Shown piece after piece: positions 16,127-27,600 of a stretch of DNA of 39,908 nucleotides. The notes below the pieces were generated by a model that made no database searches, was not told the DNA's origin, and saw only the letters and a list, made by a program, of their open reading frames with translations. This DNA comes from Eubacteriales bacterium (GTDB lineage Bacteria > Bacillota > Clostridia > Monoglobales > Firm-18), in NCBI GenBank assembly GCA_028697835.1, contig JAQVDK010000010.1, positions 1 through 39,908 of the forward strand, in the 5' to 3' direction. Position numbers and translations under genes: made by a program. How positions within the stretch are numbered: the first letter of the stretch is position 1; every line of letters starts with the position of its first letter.

Positions 16127-16314
16127 GCTCTGTATTCCTGTCTGTACTATTTCCTAACCATTTTTAAAATTAATAAAAGTTAATCTCAGGCACTATTCTA
16201 CAATAAAAATTAAATAATGTTAAGGAAAAATAATATTTCTATGCTTAACTTTTAACGGATAAAAAATAAAAGCCAGCAATAGCAAGTTTTTTCGGGGTTG
16301 TGTATACAAAACAC

Positions 16315-16340
16315 TTTACAAATATTTACAAAAGTTTACC
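16315..16340 (+). promoter_or_regulatory. HLR1-like direct repeat, probable RpaB-binding site
   Basis: Octamer TTTACAAA occurs at 16315-16322 and again at 16325-16332, two bases apart, with a third partial copy TTTACC at 16335-16340, all at 10-bp spacing. This fits the published cyanobacterial HLR1 pattern of two K-TTACA-WW boxes separated by 2 bp. It lies ~10 bp upstream of the putative -35 box of the GntR-like gene and in the region divergent from rpaB itself. Confidence 0.7.
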
Positions 16341-16349
16341 TGCTGGCAA

Positions 16350-16378
16350 TTAATCCCTATTGATTATTTTTATATAAT
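16350..16378 (+). promoter_or_regulatory. Putative promoter of the tandem-GntR gene
   Basis: Perfect TATAAT at 16373-16378, with a poor -35 (TTAATC, 16350-16355) at 17 bp. A weak -35 next to the HLR1 repeats would suit an activator-dependent promoter. Confidence 0.5.
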
Positions 16379-16431
16379 TAGGTATTATTATTAAGCATTT
16401 TTTAAGGGAAAAATTGCTGCAAGGAGGATAA

Positions 16432-17649
16432 ATGGTTTTACGGGGCAATGGCTTGGAATATATTGAAGGTAAAAATATTATTGAGAAAGCGGATTTAGAC
16501 AGAATAGATGTGTCTTTACTGCCCAAAAAATTACCTGAATTCAGACATTCGAATATGACAAAAGATTTATTGATTTCCAAGTGGCTTGAAAAATGGATTG
16601 AAACTGATTTGAAATCGGGAATTATAAAAGAAAATCAACTCTTGCCTAAAAAAGCTGATATAGCTGCTTATTTGGGTATCAGTGTAGGCACTGTACAAAA
16701 TGCAATAAGATATATAGAAGATAACGGCTATGTAGAATCCAAGCAGAGAATAGGTACTCTTGTTAAAGATGTAAAAAAAGGTATTTCTATTTTAAGAAAG
16801 CAAACCTCAAAAAGAGAACAAGCTATATTGTCTATACAAAAATTTATTATTAAAGAAGATTATAAGATTAACGATATTCTTCCTTCTTCAAGGGATTTGT
16901 CAAAACGCATAGGCAGTGCGACAAATACTACAAGGCTTGCGCTTGAGTATTTGGCTTGTACGGGTGTTATAAAATCTATGGGTAATCGCGGAAATAAAGC
17001 CAACTGGATTTTAATTTCAATACCTAAAGTAGCAAAATCCGATTTGAAGGATACGTCTATTCAAACTGTAACTTTGGTTCAACAGGTTGAAAATGATTTG
17101 AAAAACTATATAGAAAAAAATTATAGTGTCGGTAATAAACTTCCTGCTCATATGGAATTGTCGGCAGCACTGAAGGTAAGCATAAAAACAATTCATGATG
17201 CAATGAAGGAGCTTATCAGGCAAGGTATTTTGAGCGCCAAAAGAGGCCGCTACGGTACTAAAATAATTCGTATGCCTAACGAAAAAATTGTACAAAAACC
17301 TGAAAACTCTATTTTTGCATCAGCTCAGGAAGCAAGTTTTTATAATTATGAAAAAATTGAAAAACATATTAAAAATATGATAGTTTCAGAATATAAAATC
17401 GGGCAGAAACTGCCTTCTATGCACGAGCTTGCTAAAAAACTTGATGTCAGCGGCAATACTATCAGAAAAGCGCTGCAAAATTTGGCTAAAGAATGCATTG
17501 TTGAATTTTCCAGAGGCAAATACGGCGGTACATTTATTGTTAATATGCCTAAGAATGTGGAAAAACAATCTGCATTTACATGGCTATCAGTCAACCCGGA
17601 ACATGCAAAGGCATATCGCGGGCAAGGTAAAGAAACTGCAGTTAAATAA
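16432..17649 (+). CDS. Four-fold tandem GntR-type winged-helix protein
   Basis: A DNA-binding protein made of four consecutive GntR-like winged helices at residues ~44-112, 126-195, 213-280 and 305-371. Each has an initial helix, a K/D-x-LP motif (QLLPKKADIA, DILPSSRDLS, NKLPAHMELS, QKLPSMHELA), a recognition helix (SVGTVQNAIRYIEDNGYV, SIKTIHDAMKELIRQGIL, SGNTIRKALQNLAKECIV) and a Gly-rich wing (RIGTLVK, RGRYGTKI, RGKYGGTFI). Domain 2 is the most diverged. No FCD, UTRA or aminotransferase effector domain follows, only a 34-residue tail. A strong AGGAGG precedes ATG 16432. Transcription may be under RpaB control. Ligand and targets unknown. Standard GntR proteins carry one such domain, so this architecture is unusual. 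Confidence 0.85.
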   Translation: MVLRGNGLEYIEGKNIIEKADLDRIDVSLLPKKLPEFRHSNMTKDLLISKWLEKWIETDLKSGIIKENQLLPKKADIAAYLGISVGTVQNAIRYIEDNGYVESKQRIGTLVKDVKKGISILRKQTSKREQAILSIQKFIIKEDYKINDILPSSRDLSKRIGSATNTTRLALEYLACTGVIKSMGNRGNKANWILISIPKVAKSDLKDTSIQTVTLVQQVENDLKNYIEKNYSVGNKLPAHMELSAALKVSIKTIHDAMKELIRQGILSAKRGRYGTKIIRMPNEKIVQKPENSIFASAQEASFYNYEKIEKHIKNMIVSEYKIGQKLPSMHELAKKLDVSGNTIRKALQNLAKECIVEFSRGKYGGTFIVNMPKNVEKQSAFTWLSVNPEHAKAYRGQGKETAVK

Positions 17650-17676
17650 TTTAATATATTAAATAATATTCAATTA

Positions 17677-17715
17677 ATGAAAGCCGGGAAGTTATTTTAC
17701 CCGGCTTTCATAATT
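17677..17715 (+). terminator. Hairpin terminator after the tandem-GntR gene
   Basis: Perfect 12-bp stem ATGAAAGCCGGG (17677-17688) with CCCGGCTTTCAT (17700-17711) around an 11-base AT loop. The downstream T run is short (AATTTC), so it may be a weak terminator or a transcript-stabilising hairpin. Confidence 0.65.
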
Positions 17716-17723
17716 TCAGGTAT

Positions 17724-17751
17724 AAAAAAAGGTCAATTGTATCAATTAACC
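17724..17751 (-). terminator. Rho-independent terminator of the STAS gene
   Basis: On the minus strand GGTTAATTG and CAATTGACC pair (one G-T wobble) around a 3-base loop, followed directly by seven T. It lies 58 bases past the STAS stop. Confidence 0.8.
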
Positions 17752-17808
17752 CTGTAAGTAAATTATTTAGGCTGGAATATATAATTGAAACTCAAATAAG
17801 CCTATGCG

Positions 17809-18156
17809 CTATGCTATGAGCGCTCCCCCGTCATCAAGACGACTCTCCTCTTCCTCATCTAATATGTCTAATATTAGACAACTGCTTTTCATAATTTTTT
17901 TTACATTTTCTTTTAAATCAAATAATATTATTTTTGCATTGTTTATTATGGCTATTTTTTGAATGGTTCTTAGTACGCCAAAGCCGATGATATCCATACT
18001 TTGAACTTCTGAAAAATCTAAATATATGTTTAATATATTATTTTCGATAGCTTTTTTGATTTCATTCACAAGTTCATTTACATGCTTTCTCGAAAAAATA
18101 TCCTTATGCAATTTAATTGTATGATTTTGGGATATCATTCTATTGCTTTGCTGCAT
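17809..18156 (-). CDS. STAS-domain protein (anti-sigma factor antagonist-like)
   Basis: Single-domain STAS protein. The strand-helix pattern IYLDFSEVQSMDIIGFGVLRTI matches SpoIIAA/RsbV, where the loop normally reads D-S-S-G with a phosphorylatable Ser. Here it reads DIIG, so kinase-controlled switching of the usual kind is impossible. The acidic C-terminal tail (LDEEEESRLDDGGALIA) is longer than usual. Start is set at ATG 18156 (MQQSNRMISQ) with GGAAGG just upstream; the frame extends to GTG 18171. It is transcribed divergently from the giant adhesin gene, sharing a ~370-bp upstream region. A partner-swapping role with an anti-sigma factor or a scaffold role are both possible; no partner is in view. 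Confidence 0.75.
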   Translation of the reverse strand: MQQSNRMISQNHTIKLHKDIFSRKHVNELVNEIKKAIENNILNIYLDFSEVQSMDIIGFGVLRTIQKIAIINNAKIILFDLKENVKKIMKSSCLILDILDEEEESRLDDGGALIA

Positions 18157-18186
18157 CAAACCTTCCACCACAAGTACTAAACAATT

Positions 18187-18223
18187 TGTTGTTCAACAAT
18201 TAATATAGTATCAACATTTGTTG
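18187..18223. promoter_or_regulatory. Paired 12-bp palindromes (possible operators)
   Basis: TGTTG-TT-CAACA at 18187-18198 and CAACA-TT-TGTTG at 18212-18223 use the same half-sites in opposite order, with centres 25 bp apart. They lie just upstream of the STAS start, within the region divergent to the giant gene, and could bind a dimeric regulator. Confidence 0.4.
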
Positions 18224-18523
18224 CATTTTTCAAATATTTTTTAAAAAATATATATTTTTTGTTTTTCAAGCATACCAACGGGCATGCCAAAATATAGCAG
18301 GAGCATGCTTTTCCATGTTTTTTATAAATTGTAGAATTGTAAAGAAATACTAAGATAAATTATTTTATTTTTAAGAAAAAAGTTAAGAAATGTTAAAAAA
18401 GATTAAAGTTTTGTAAAAATATATAAACAATAATAGCGAAAATTGTAGCATTACATTAAAACATGTGCTAATATTAGAAAGTACACGTTTTTTAATATAA
18501 TTATCTGGCTGGGTAAAAATTTA
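18224..18523 (+). promoter_or_regulatory. AT-rich leader/promoter region of the giant adhesin gene
   Basis: About 300 bp with no gene. The best promoter candidate is the extended -10 TGCTAATAT (TG at 18466, TAATAT 18469-18474), giving a leader of about 40 bases. A GCATGC repeat pair near 18273 and 18304 could form a hairpin. No strong ribosome site precedes ATG 18524; only GGCTGGG lies 8-14 bases upstream. Confidence 0.4.
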
Positions 18524-18604
18524 ATGAAGAAAAGGTTAGCATTTACGCTCTCGGAAATCCTTATTTCTGTTGCTATTTTGGGCATTATTTGCCTGATTAT
18601 TTTT
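18524..18604 (+). other. Prepilin-like leader and transmembrane helix
   Basis: Short basic leader (MKKRLA), cleavage expected before Phe, Glu at mature position 5, then ~20 hydrophobic residues. Position -1 is Ala rather than the commoner Gly; prepilin peptidases accept Ala in some substrates. Confidence 0.85.
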
Positions 18605-21600
18605 TGGCTGCTTAACAATGAGAGAAACCAGACAGACTTGCTAAACAGCCATTATAACAAAGCTTACAATGATGTGTATTCGGCGGCGAAAGCTGTTGTA
18701 AACCTTGATAAACAAGGCGATTTAAGAGCGCTCACTACTGCAAATGTACTAAGAGACGCTTTTGAGAAAAGATTTAATATTGTAGATGATTTTGATACGA
18801 ATAACCCGCCTGATTATTTAACGAATGAAGACGGTATTATAGCCGAGAAAAAATTAAACCCAAATGATTTTGCAGGATTTACATTAGAAAACGGTACAGC
18901 CATTGCTTTCTCGAGAACACCGCTTGATACTTACCCAGATTCTATAGGTGTTGCGGTAGTTGATGTAAATTCATCTAAAGGCCCCAATAAAGGGCAAAAA
19001 GACCAGTTTATCCTGCCTATTTATAAGGATGGAATCAGAGATTCAGAGATTACTGACTTAGACAGAGACGGCGCCGGAGCCGATGATGTGCTGTCGTGTG
19101 CGTTGGTTGTTCCCGGAGTGGGCGAAGCTGAATGTTCAAACGGGGCCTATCCTAATTGTGAGTGTTCTTGTTTGCCTGATTACACTAAAATAGCGAGCGG
19201 AAGATGTGTTAAGGATTGTACCAGGTTTACTGATGCTGATTTTGCTTTACCGAGAGTGTACGATGCTACCCAGCCAGAATGTTACATCTGTTCTCCGGTA
19301 TTTAAAGCAGAATGTTTAAGCAACGGAGGCCGCTTCAATTCCTATGATTGTACTTGCAGCCAGTGTCCTTATCCTTGCCCTGCGGAACAAAAAGTAGCAG
19401 GATATTATGATTATACCTGCAGGTGCGGTTGTCCTCAAAATATGGTTTTAAACACAGATGGTGATTGTGAATGTCCTCAGACTTTTGAGACTGGTTGTTT
19501 GGCATCGTTTGGTGAATTTATTGAAGGAACTTGCGAATGTAATTGTGGTTATGTACGTCAGCTAAATGCTTCCAAAACCGCTTGTGAATGTCCGATAGAA
19601 CCTGATTTTCCTATAACTCCAGGTAAATGGTACGATATTACACAAGAATCCTGTTTATCAGATTGTACAACGGAAATCCCTGCAGGTTTTACTTTCGAGG
19701 AAAATGAAATTTATGACATTGCAGGGATTAACTGTAAATATACATGTGAAGACATAAAAGTTGCTAATATTGATAAAACCCAGTGTGTATGCCCAACCAC
19801 AAAGCCGCAAGGGATGGACTTAAGCGATACTAATAAAATTTATGACCCTTCTCAGCCAGCGTGTACAAAAGAATGTCTTACCCCGCTTGTGCCTAATAAT
19901 GAGAGGAACATGTGTATATGTTCTGAAACGAAACCGGGTGGTTTTGAGCTTACCGAGTCAGAAATTTATGACAGTTCTCAACCTTTATCGGGTTGTAAGT
20001 CTGCCTGTTCTTCGCCTAAAATTCCAAATGCTGCTAAAACCGTTTGTGAATGCCCTTCAACCGGACCTAATTCAGCGACAGGCTGTGATGGTATAAATTA
20101 CAACAGCAATACTTGTACCTGTACTCCTTGTTTGACGCCCAAAACTCCAAACGTAGCTAAGACCGCTTGTGAATGTCCTTCGACCGGACCTAATTCAGCT
20201 ACGGGTTGTGATGGTATAAATTACACCAGTGAAACTTGTACATGTACCGCTTGTAATGCGCCAAAGGTTCCGAATGCTGCCAAGACAAATTGTGTATGTC
20301 CGGATGGAACTCCTTATTGGTCAGGCGGAAATTGTGTTGCATGCCCTACAGGAACCGGATTTGTAAATAATCACTGTTCATTATCCGAATCGGCAGGAAG
20401 CTGTGCTGCAGGTGATTTTGCTGTTTTTAATGATCACACATTAGATGATGTTCGTAATAATTTAAGCGGCAGTTATTGTATGATTAATAATATTGATTTA
20501 AGCGAGAGCGGTTTTTTTGAACCTATTGGTGCGCTTGGCAGCGCTTTTACCGGAAAATTTAACGGTAACGGCTATGCTATTAACGGTTTAAAAATTAATA
20601 AGCCTTCGACTGACAATGTGGGTTTGTTCGGATATGTTTCAGGTTCATCATCCGTAATTAAAAACGTTGCATTAATTGGTGTTAATATAACAGGTCAATC
20701 CAGTGTTGGAGCTGCTGCGGGTTCAATACGTAACGGAGCTAAAATTCAGAATGTTTATGCTACAGGTACAGTAGGCGCTTTGGATTTTGTAGGCGGCTTG
20801 GTCGGAATGGCGGTAGATAATGTAATTTTGTCATCAACTTATACTGATGTAACAGTTTCCGGAGCTACTGCAGGTGGTTTAGTCGGTTCAAACCAAAGCA
20901 ATTCAATTATTCGCAACAGCTATACCGTAGGAACAGTTACAGGCTCAATCAGTGCAGGCGGTTTGATAGGTATAAACCAACTGGACTCTCAAATTCAGAA
21001 CTCTTATTCCATTGCTGCGGTTAACGGTTCTGCACCGAATAAAGGCGCTATTTACGGTTGGAATACAGATAATGCCACTGTAAGTAATGTATATTGGGAT
21101 AAGACAAAAGTAGCTTCAGCCGGCGTTAACGATGTTGGCGCTGCCGCTCATACTAATGTCATCGGTCTGTTGACAGGACATTTGAGTATGACTCCTACTA
21201 CTAAAATTTATGCAGGTTGGCTGGAAAGCGCCTGGTGTTTTAATTGTGATTCAAGACCTGTGTTAAAAAACATGCCGAGCGGTGCGCCATCCACTGATGT
21301 TTGCGATGCATTGGATGCTTGTCCTTGTTCTACATGGGCTGATTCTGCCTGTACGAATTCTATGGGTGTGTTAGCCGGAGATTGCGCTTGTGCTTGCAGC
21401 GCACCTATGGTTTCTGTAAACAATTATACAGAATGTGCCTGTATTTCCGACGCTCAATCTGTTTGTGACTCAAGCGGCGGTATTTATATTGATGATGGTT
21501 TGTGTACCTGCTCTTGTTCAGGTTATAAAGTTTTATCCGCAGCCAAGACATCTTGTGTTTGTGATGTTAACGCGTTAAAAGCGGGCTGTAAGGCCGACGG

Positions 21601-24600
21601 AATGTTATATAATGAACCTTCTTGCACCTGCAGTGCGTGTCCTTCTCCTAAAGTATTGTCAGAAGACGGTTTATCCTGTCAATGTCCATCTGACAGCTGC
21701 GCAACAGACGGCAGCGAAATAACTAACACTGAAGACTGCAGCTGTTCAAGCGTTTGTCAAGTTGACGAAGCTTGGGATCCTAGTACATCTTCTTGTGTTT
21801 CTACTCCAGGCCAAGGTAGCGCAGCTACTTGTTTAGATCCTGATTCCGTAAAAATTTCCACCGTTGCCGAGCTTAACAATACAAGAAATAATTTAGCTGG
21901 TAGCTATTGCTTGGTAGCTGATATAGATTTACAAAATGCTTCTTGGGTATCACTTGGCGGTATGGATGTTGATACTATGGAAGACCTACCTTTTACAGGC
22001 AGGTTTGATGGTAATGGGCATATAATTAAAAACTTAAGTATTGCTTCTTCCGGCTATTATGCAGGTTTCTTCGGTGCTACACAAAATGCGACAATTTCGC
22101 GATTGGGGTTAGAAAATATATCATTTTCAAGTTCAGGTTATTCAACAGGAGGATTGGTAGGTAGTGCCTCTACGGGTACGTTGATTGACCAATGTTATGT
22201 GTCTTCAGGTAACATTACTTATGGAGAATCAGCCGGTGGATTGGCAGGAAGTCTTTACAATGCTACTATTCAAAATTCTTATTCTACCGTTACACTTGGA
22301 GAAGGTTGTCAGCTTGCAGGCTTGGTAGGATCTATGTCGAGCAGTTCTGTTATAAATTCTTATGCAACAGGAGCAATGTCAGGATATTCTTATTGTGACG
22401 GTTATATGGGGTTAATCGGATCCAATTATTCTGGTACTATAACAGCTTCGTATTGGGACAAAATTACTTCCGGTACTACAAGCAGTAACGGAGGTACAGG
22501 TAAAACAACTGTAGAAATGCAGGTCGCACGTACAGATTCTAATTTATACTCAACATGGGATGAAGACATTTGGTGTTTTGAAGCCGGTTCTTATCCACAG
22601 TTGAAAGCTGTAATTGGTACGAATAATATTTGTGTAAGCTGTCCGATTTCTTCTCCAGCATACCAAGATGGTAGTTGTGTAACGTGTTTAGAGAAATATG
22701 GTTCAGCGAGACCTATAAACAACAATGGCAAATGTGAAGCTTGTCCGGGTGAAACACCAAAATGGAACGGAACAGAATGCGAAGCTTGTCCTACCGGAGC
22801 AGTTTGGAATGGCAGTGCATGCGTATGTTTGGGTGGTCAAACTCTTGTTGACGGTGCTTGCGCTTGCCCCGCCGAAAAACTATTGTGGGTTTCAGGTGAT
22901 AGTTCCTCTACTCTGTTATTACATTTTGACGGAGAGAATAATTCTAAAGAAATTGTTGACAGTTCTCCTAATAATTTGCCTGTTACTGTTTTGGGTGGCG
23001 CTAAGTTGTCGGCTGATAAGAGCAAATTTGGCGGCAGTTCACTTTATTTGGATGGTGTTGATTCTTACCTGCAAATAGATAGCCCAGATAAATTTGATTT
23101 TGCCGACAAGGATTTCACAGTTGATTGGTGGGAATATCGAATTGGTACCGGTACTTTTATATCAACCAGTATTAGTTCTGATTACAGCGGACTGCTATTG
23201 GGACATTCAAGTAATAAAGTTTGGATGAGTTCTCAGAGAAATAGTTGGAATATTTTAGGTGATTGGGCCTATGGCGATGACATTAAGAATGAATGGGTCC
23301 ACCGAGCATTCCAGAGAAGAGGTGATACCTTAACTGCATATCAAAATGGGGTTCAAAAAGTTACAACTACTATTAACGGTACAATTATGAACGGTAACAG
23401 GTTATTAATCGGTAAGTATAAAGATGATGCGCCCGATTATTTGAAAGCTTATATTGATGAACTTCGTATAAATAAAGGTACTGCGCTATATAGTGATAAT
23501 TTTGATTTATCAACGTCTGCTTATGGCGGTTATTGCACAGCAGAATGCCCTGCTTCTGCCCCTATTAGAATTGGTAATACTTGTTATAATCAACAGGATG
23601 CTAATGAAGAAGAATGCTCAGAAACACCCGATACGCCTGTTTATAAAGATGGAGAAGGTTGTGTAACCTGTTATGAATTCAACGCATTGACGCCTGTATT
23701 TGATGAAACGACAGGATTATGCACGTATTGTGCTCAAAATCAAGAATGGAGTACAGAAACTAATACGTGTGTAAATTGTCCTGCTAATAAACCTTATGCG
23801 GATCCTGTTACGCGTTTATGTTCAGAATCACCGGCAGCGAGTTGTTTGGATTCTAACGCAATTACGATATCGAATAAGACAGAGTTATTGGGAATAGTTG
23901 ATGACACAACGAACTATGGAGGTTATACATCAAGATTAGCTAAGCTTAATCTCAACTATTGTTTAATCGCAAATATAGATTTAGAAAACGCCTCTTGGGC
24001 AGGCATAGGCTATATGGACTATGATACTATGGATACATATTATTATACGGGTAGGTTTGACGGAAACGGTTTTGTTATTAAAAATGTAAATATTGCAACT
24101 TCAGGTTATGAATCGGGTTTCTTTGCTGCCACTCAAAATGCGACAATTACACGCTTGGGATTAGAAAACCTATCTTTTTCAAGTTCAGGTTATTCAACAG
24201 GAGGATTGGTAGGCAGTGCATCTACGGGTACGTTGATAGATCAATGTTATGTAACAGGTTCAATTACTTATGGTGATACACAAGGAGGATTGGTAGGAAC
24301 CCTTTACAATGCTACTGTTAAAAATTCTTATTCTACCGTTACACTTGGAGAAGGTTGTCAGCTTGCAGGTTTAGTAGGATATGTTGCAAGCAGTTCTGTT
24401 ATAAATTCTTATGCAACAGGAGCAATGTCAGGATATTCTTATTGTGACGGTTATATGGGGTTAATCGGATCCAATTATTCTGGTACTATAACAGCTTCGT
24501 ATTGGGACAAAATTACTTCCGCTACTACAAGCAGTAACGGAGGTACAGGCAAAACAACTATAGAAATGAAGGTTGCACGTACAGATTCTAATTTATACTC

Positions 24601-27600
24601 AACATGGGATGAAGACATTTGGTGTTTTGAAGATGGTTCTTATCCTAAGTTAAAAGCCGTAATCGGCACGGATAATCTTTGTGTATCTTGCCCTCTTGAT
24701 AAGCCTGCGTACGTACCGCCTAATTGTGTGACCTGCTTTGAAGCACACGGCAATGCTAAACCTATTAACAACAACGGAAAATGTGAAGCTTGTCCTTCTG
24801 ATATACCGAAATGGAACGGCACAGATTGCGAAGCTTGTCCGACAGGCAGCGCCTGGAATGGGGCAGAGTGTGTATGTGCAGGCGGTTCCGAGTTGATTGA
24901 CGGGGTTTGTACTTGTCCTGCGGATAAACCTTATTGGGTGCCTGGTGATAATTCAATGACGTTATTAATGCATTTTGACGGTCCAAATAATTCACAAGTG
25001 TTTATTGAAAGTTCGCAAAATGCGTTTACTTCGTCTGTGTACGGCAATGTTAAAATATCCACCGATCATAGTGTCTTTGGCGGTTCAAGCGCCTACTTTG
25101 ACGGTGATGGCGATTATCTTCAAATTGATAGTACTACGGCATTTGATTTTGCTAATAAAGACTTTACCGTTGATTGGTGGGAATATAGGATAAATGGAGG
25201 AACCATAGTTTCTACAAGTCCTACCAATAATGGTTATAGCGGATTATTATTGCCTTATAGCGCTAATAGAGTTTATATGGGCTCTTCTATTAATAGTTGG
25301 AACATTATGAGCGATTGGACGTATGGTTCTGATATAAGGAATCAATGGGTTCATAGAGCACTTGTCAGAAAAGATAACCTTATTATTGCATATACTAATG
25401 GTACGCAATCAGGCACACAAACTATTAGCGGTTCTTTATACAATGGTAACAGGCTTCTTATCGGTATGTATAGAGAAGGTGATAGAAGTTATTTCCAAGG
25501 TTATATTGATGAATTAAGAGTGAATGTAGGTAAAGCTAAATATTCTAAAGATTTTGATTTAATGAGTATTCCCTATGGCGGGGTTTGTGTGGCGGAATGT
25601 CCTCCCGAAAAACCTATAGCATTGAATGGTAACTGTTATGATATATATGAGCTTTGTAAAGATTATGCACCTGATAATCCTGTTTATAAAGACGGCGAAT
25701 GTACGACTTGTGCGGAAGGAACTTCAATCTATACTCCGTTTTGGAATGATGAAAAGAAAAACTGTCAACCTTGTCAGGGCGGTTCTGCCTGGGATGGTAC
25801 AGGATGTTCTTGCCCAGAGGGAACTTCTTATAACGGCACATATTGTGTGGTTAACGGTACGGGTGAGTTCTGTGGTGCCGGCGATGTAGTTATTTCCAGT
25901 GCGGCTGATTTGGCTAAAATAGGATTGGATTCGGATTATCCCTTGAATGGAGCTTATTGTTTAATTACAGATATAGATTTGGCATCAGATACTACCCTGC
26001 CTGAGACACACACTTCTTCTGAGGGTTGGCGCCCTATAGGTGATTATGGACGTAATAGCAGTCAATTTACAGGTAGATTTGATGGTAATGGGCATATTAT
26101 TCGTAATTTGACAATCAATCGTTCGGGACATAACTATCAAGGTTTATTTGGCTGGCTTTCGGGTAACGCTGTTGTTACCAAGTTGGCTTTAGAGAATGTA
26201 AATATTAAGGCTTCAGGTAGAGAGCATGTCGGTGGTATTACGGGAAGAATGAACAGCAGCGCTAATATTAACCAGAGTTATGTTACAGGCAGTATTAGCG
26301 CCAGACACTATGTTGGAGGTATAGTGGGTTATCAGGATGACAGCTCATCTGTTTATAATTCATATACTAACGTAAGTCTTTCCAACACAGGCAGCCATGT
26401 CGGCGGTATTGCCGGTTGTTACCCGAGGAATATTGTCAATTGTTATGCCCTTGGCAGGATAATAGGTAATGATACCTACATGGGCGGTATCGGCGGATAT
26501 AGCGCTACCAATGTCAGTGATACTTATTGGGATATCTTAACTACGGGCGTTACCACCAGTTATGGCGGTACAGGTAAAACTACTTCCGAAATGCAGGTAT
26601 TAAGAACACTTGCCGGTTTATATAAAAATTGGTCCGGTGATACCTGGTGTTTCTCTAAAAATGATTATCCCCGTTTAAAAGCTTTCAGCAATTCAACTAA
26701 CTATTGCAACTCTTGCTCTGCCGAAGAGCCTGCTTATGACGGCGAAACCTGTTCTGCCTGCGCTGTATTGTACGGCGATGATAAACCTTATAATAATAAC
26801 GGAAAATGTGAAGCTTGTCCTGATTATATGCCTTTGTGGAACGGTACAAGGTGTACTGTTTGTCCCGAATATTCTTCCTGGAACGGCAGCGAATGTGTTT
26901 GCGGCAGTGATACAGTGATGCTTGGCGATAATACCTGCGGATGTCCTGCTGAAAAACCGCTCTGGTATAACGGAGATACTTCTGCGACCATGTTATTAAC
27001 CTTTGACGGTGAAAATAATTCCAAAAACTTTACAGGATATTCTACATCCGACATTACTGTTACGCCGTACGGTGATGCTAAAATGTCTTCCGCTCAAAGT
27101 AAATTCGGCGGCACCAGCTTGTATTTGGATGGAAGCGGTGATTATTTGAAAGTTTCCGTGCCTGCTGCTTTGAAGTTCGGGTCAGGTAATTTTACGTTTG
27201 ATTGGTGGGAGTACAGAACAGGCTCGGGTACAGTATTTTCTACTTCACTATATAATACCGGTGATGGCAGCGGAATTATGTCCGGTTACGCCTCGGCTAT
27301 TAAACTGTATATGGGTAATGTCGGGAATAGTTCCTGGAATTTACTAAGCGATTTTACTGCAGGAACATATACGACAGGCACGTGGGTTCACCGTGCTATT
27401 GTTAAAGACGGTACTCAGGTTCGTACTTATCAAGACGGCGTATTGTATGCAACAGTTTCCGACAAAACAGGTGAAGTTTACAACCAATATAATATTAATG
27501 ATTTATCAATAGGTATGCACAGGTATGGTGATACAAATTACTTTAACGGTTATATTGATGAGTTCAGGTTAACTAAGAATAAAGCTCTTTATTCAGGAAA

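Noticed and set aside
18331-18350. Second HLR1-like site upstream of the giant gene (ATTGTAGA then ATTGTAAA, reverse orientation)
   Set aside because: The boxes are 8 bp apart in period rather than 10, and the first is degenerate; in such AT-rich DNA this is weak.
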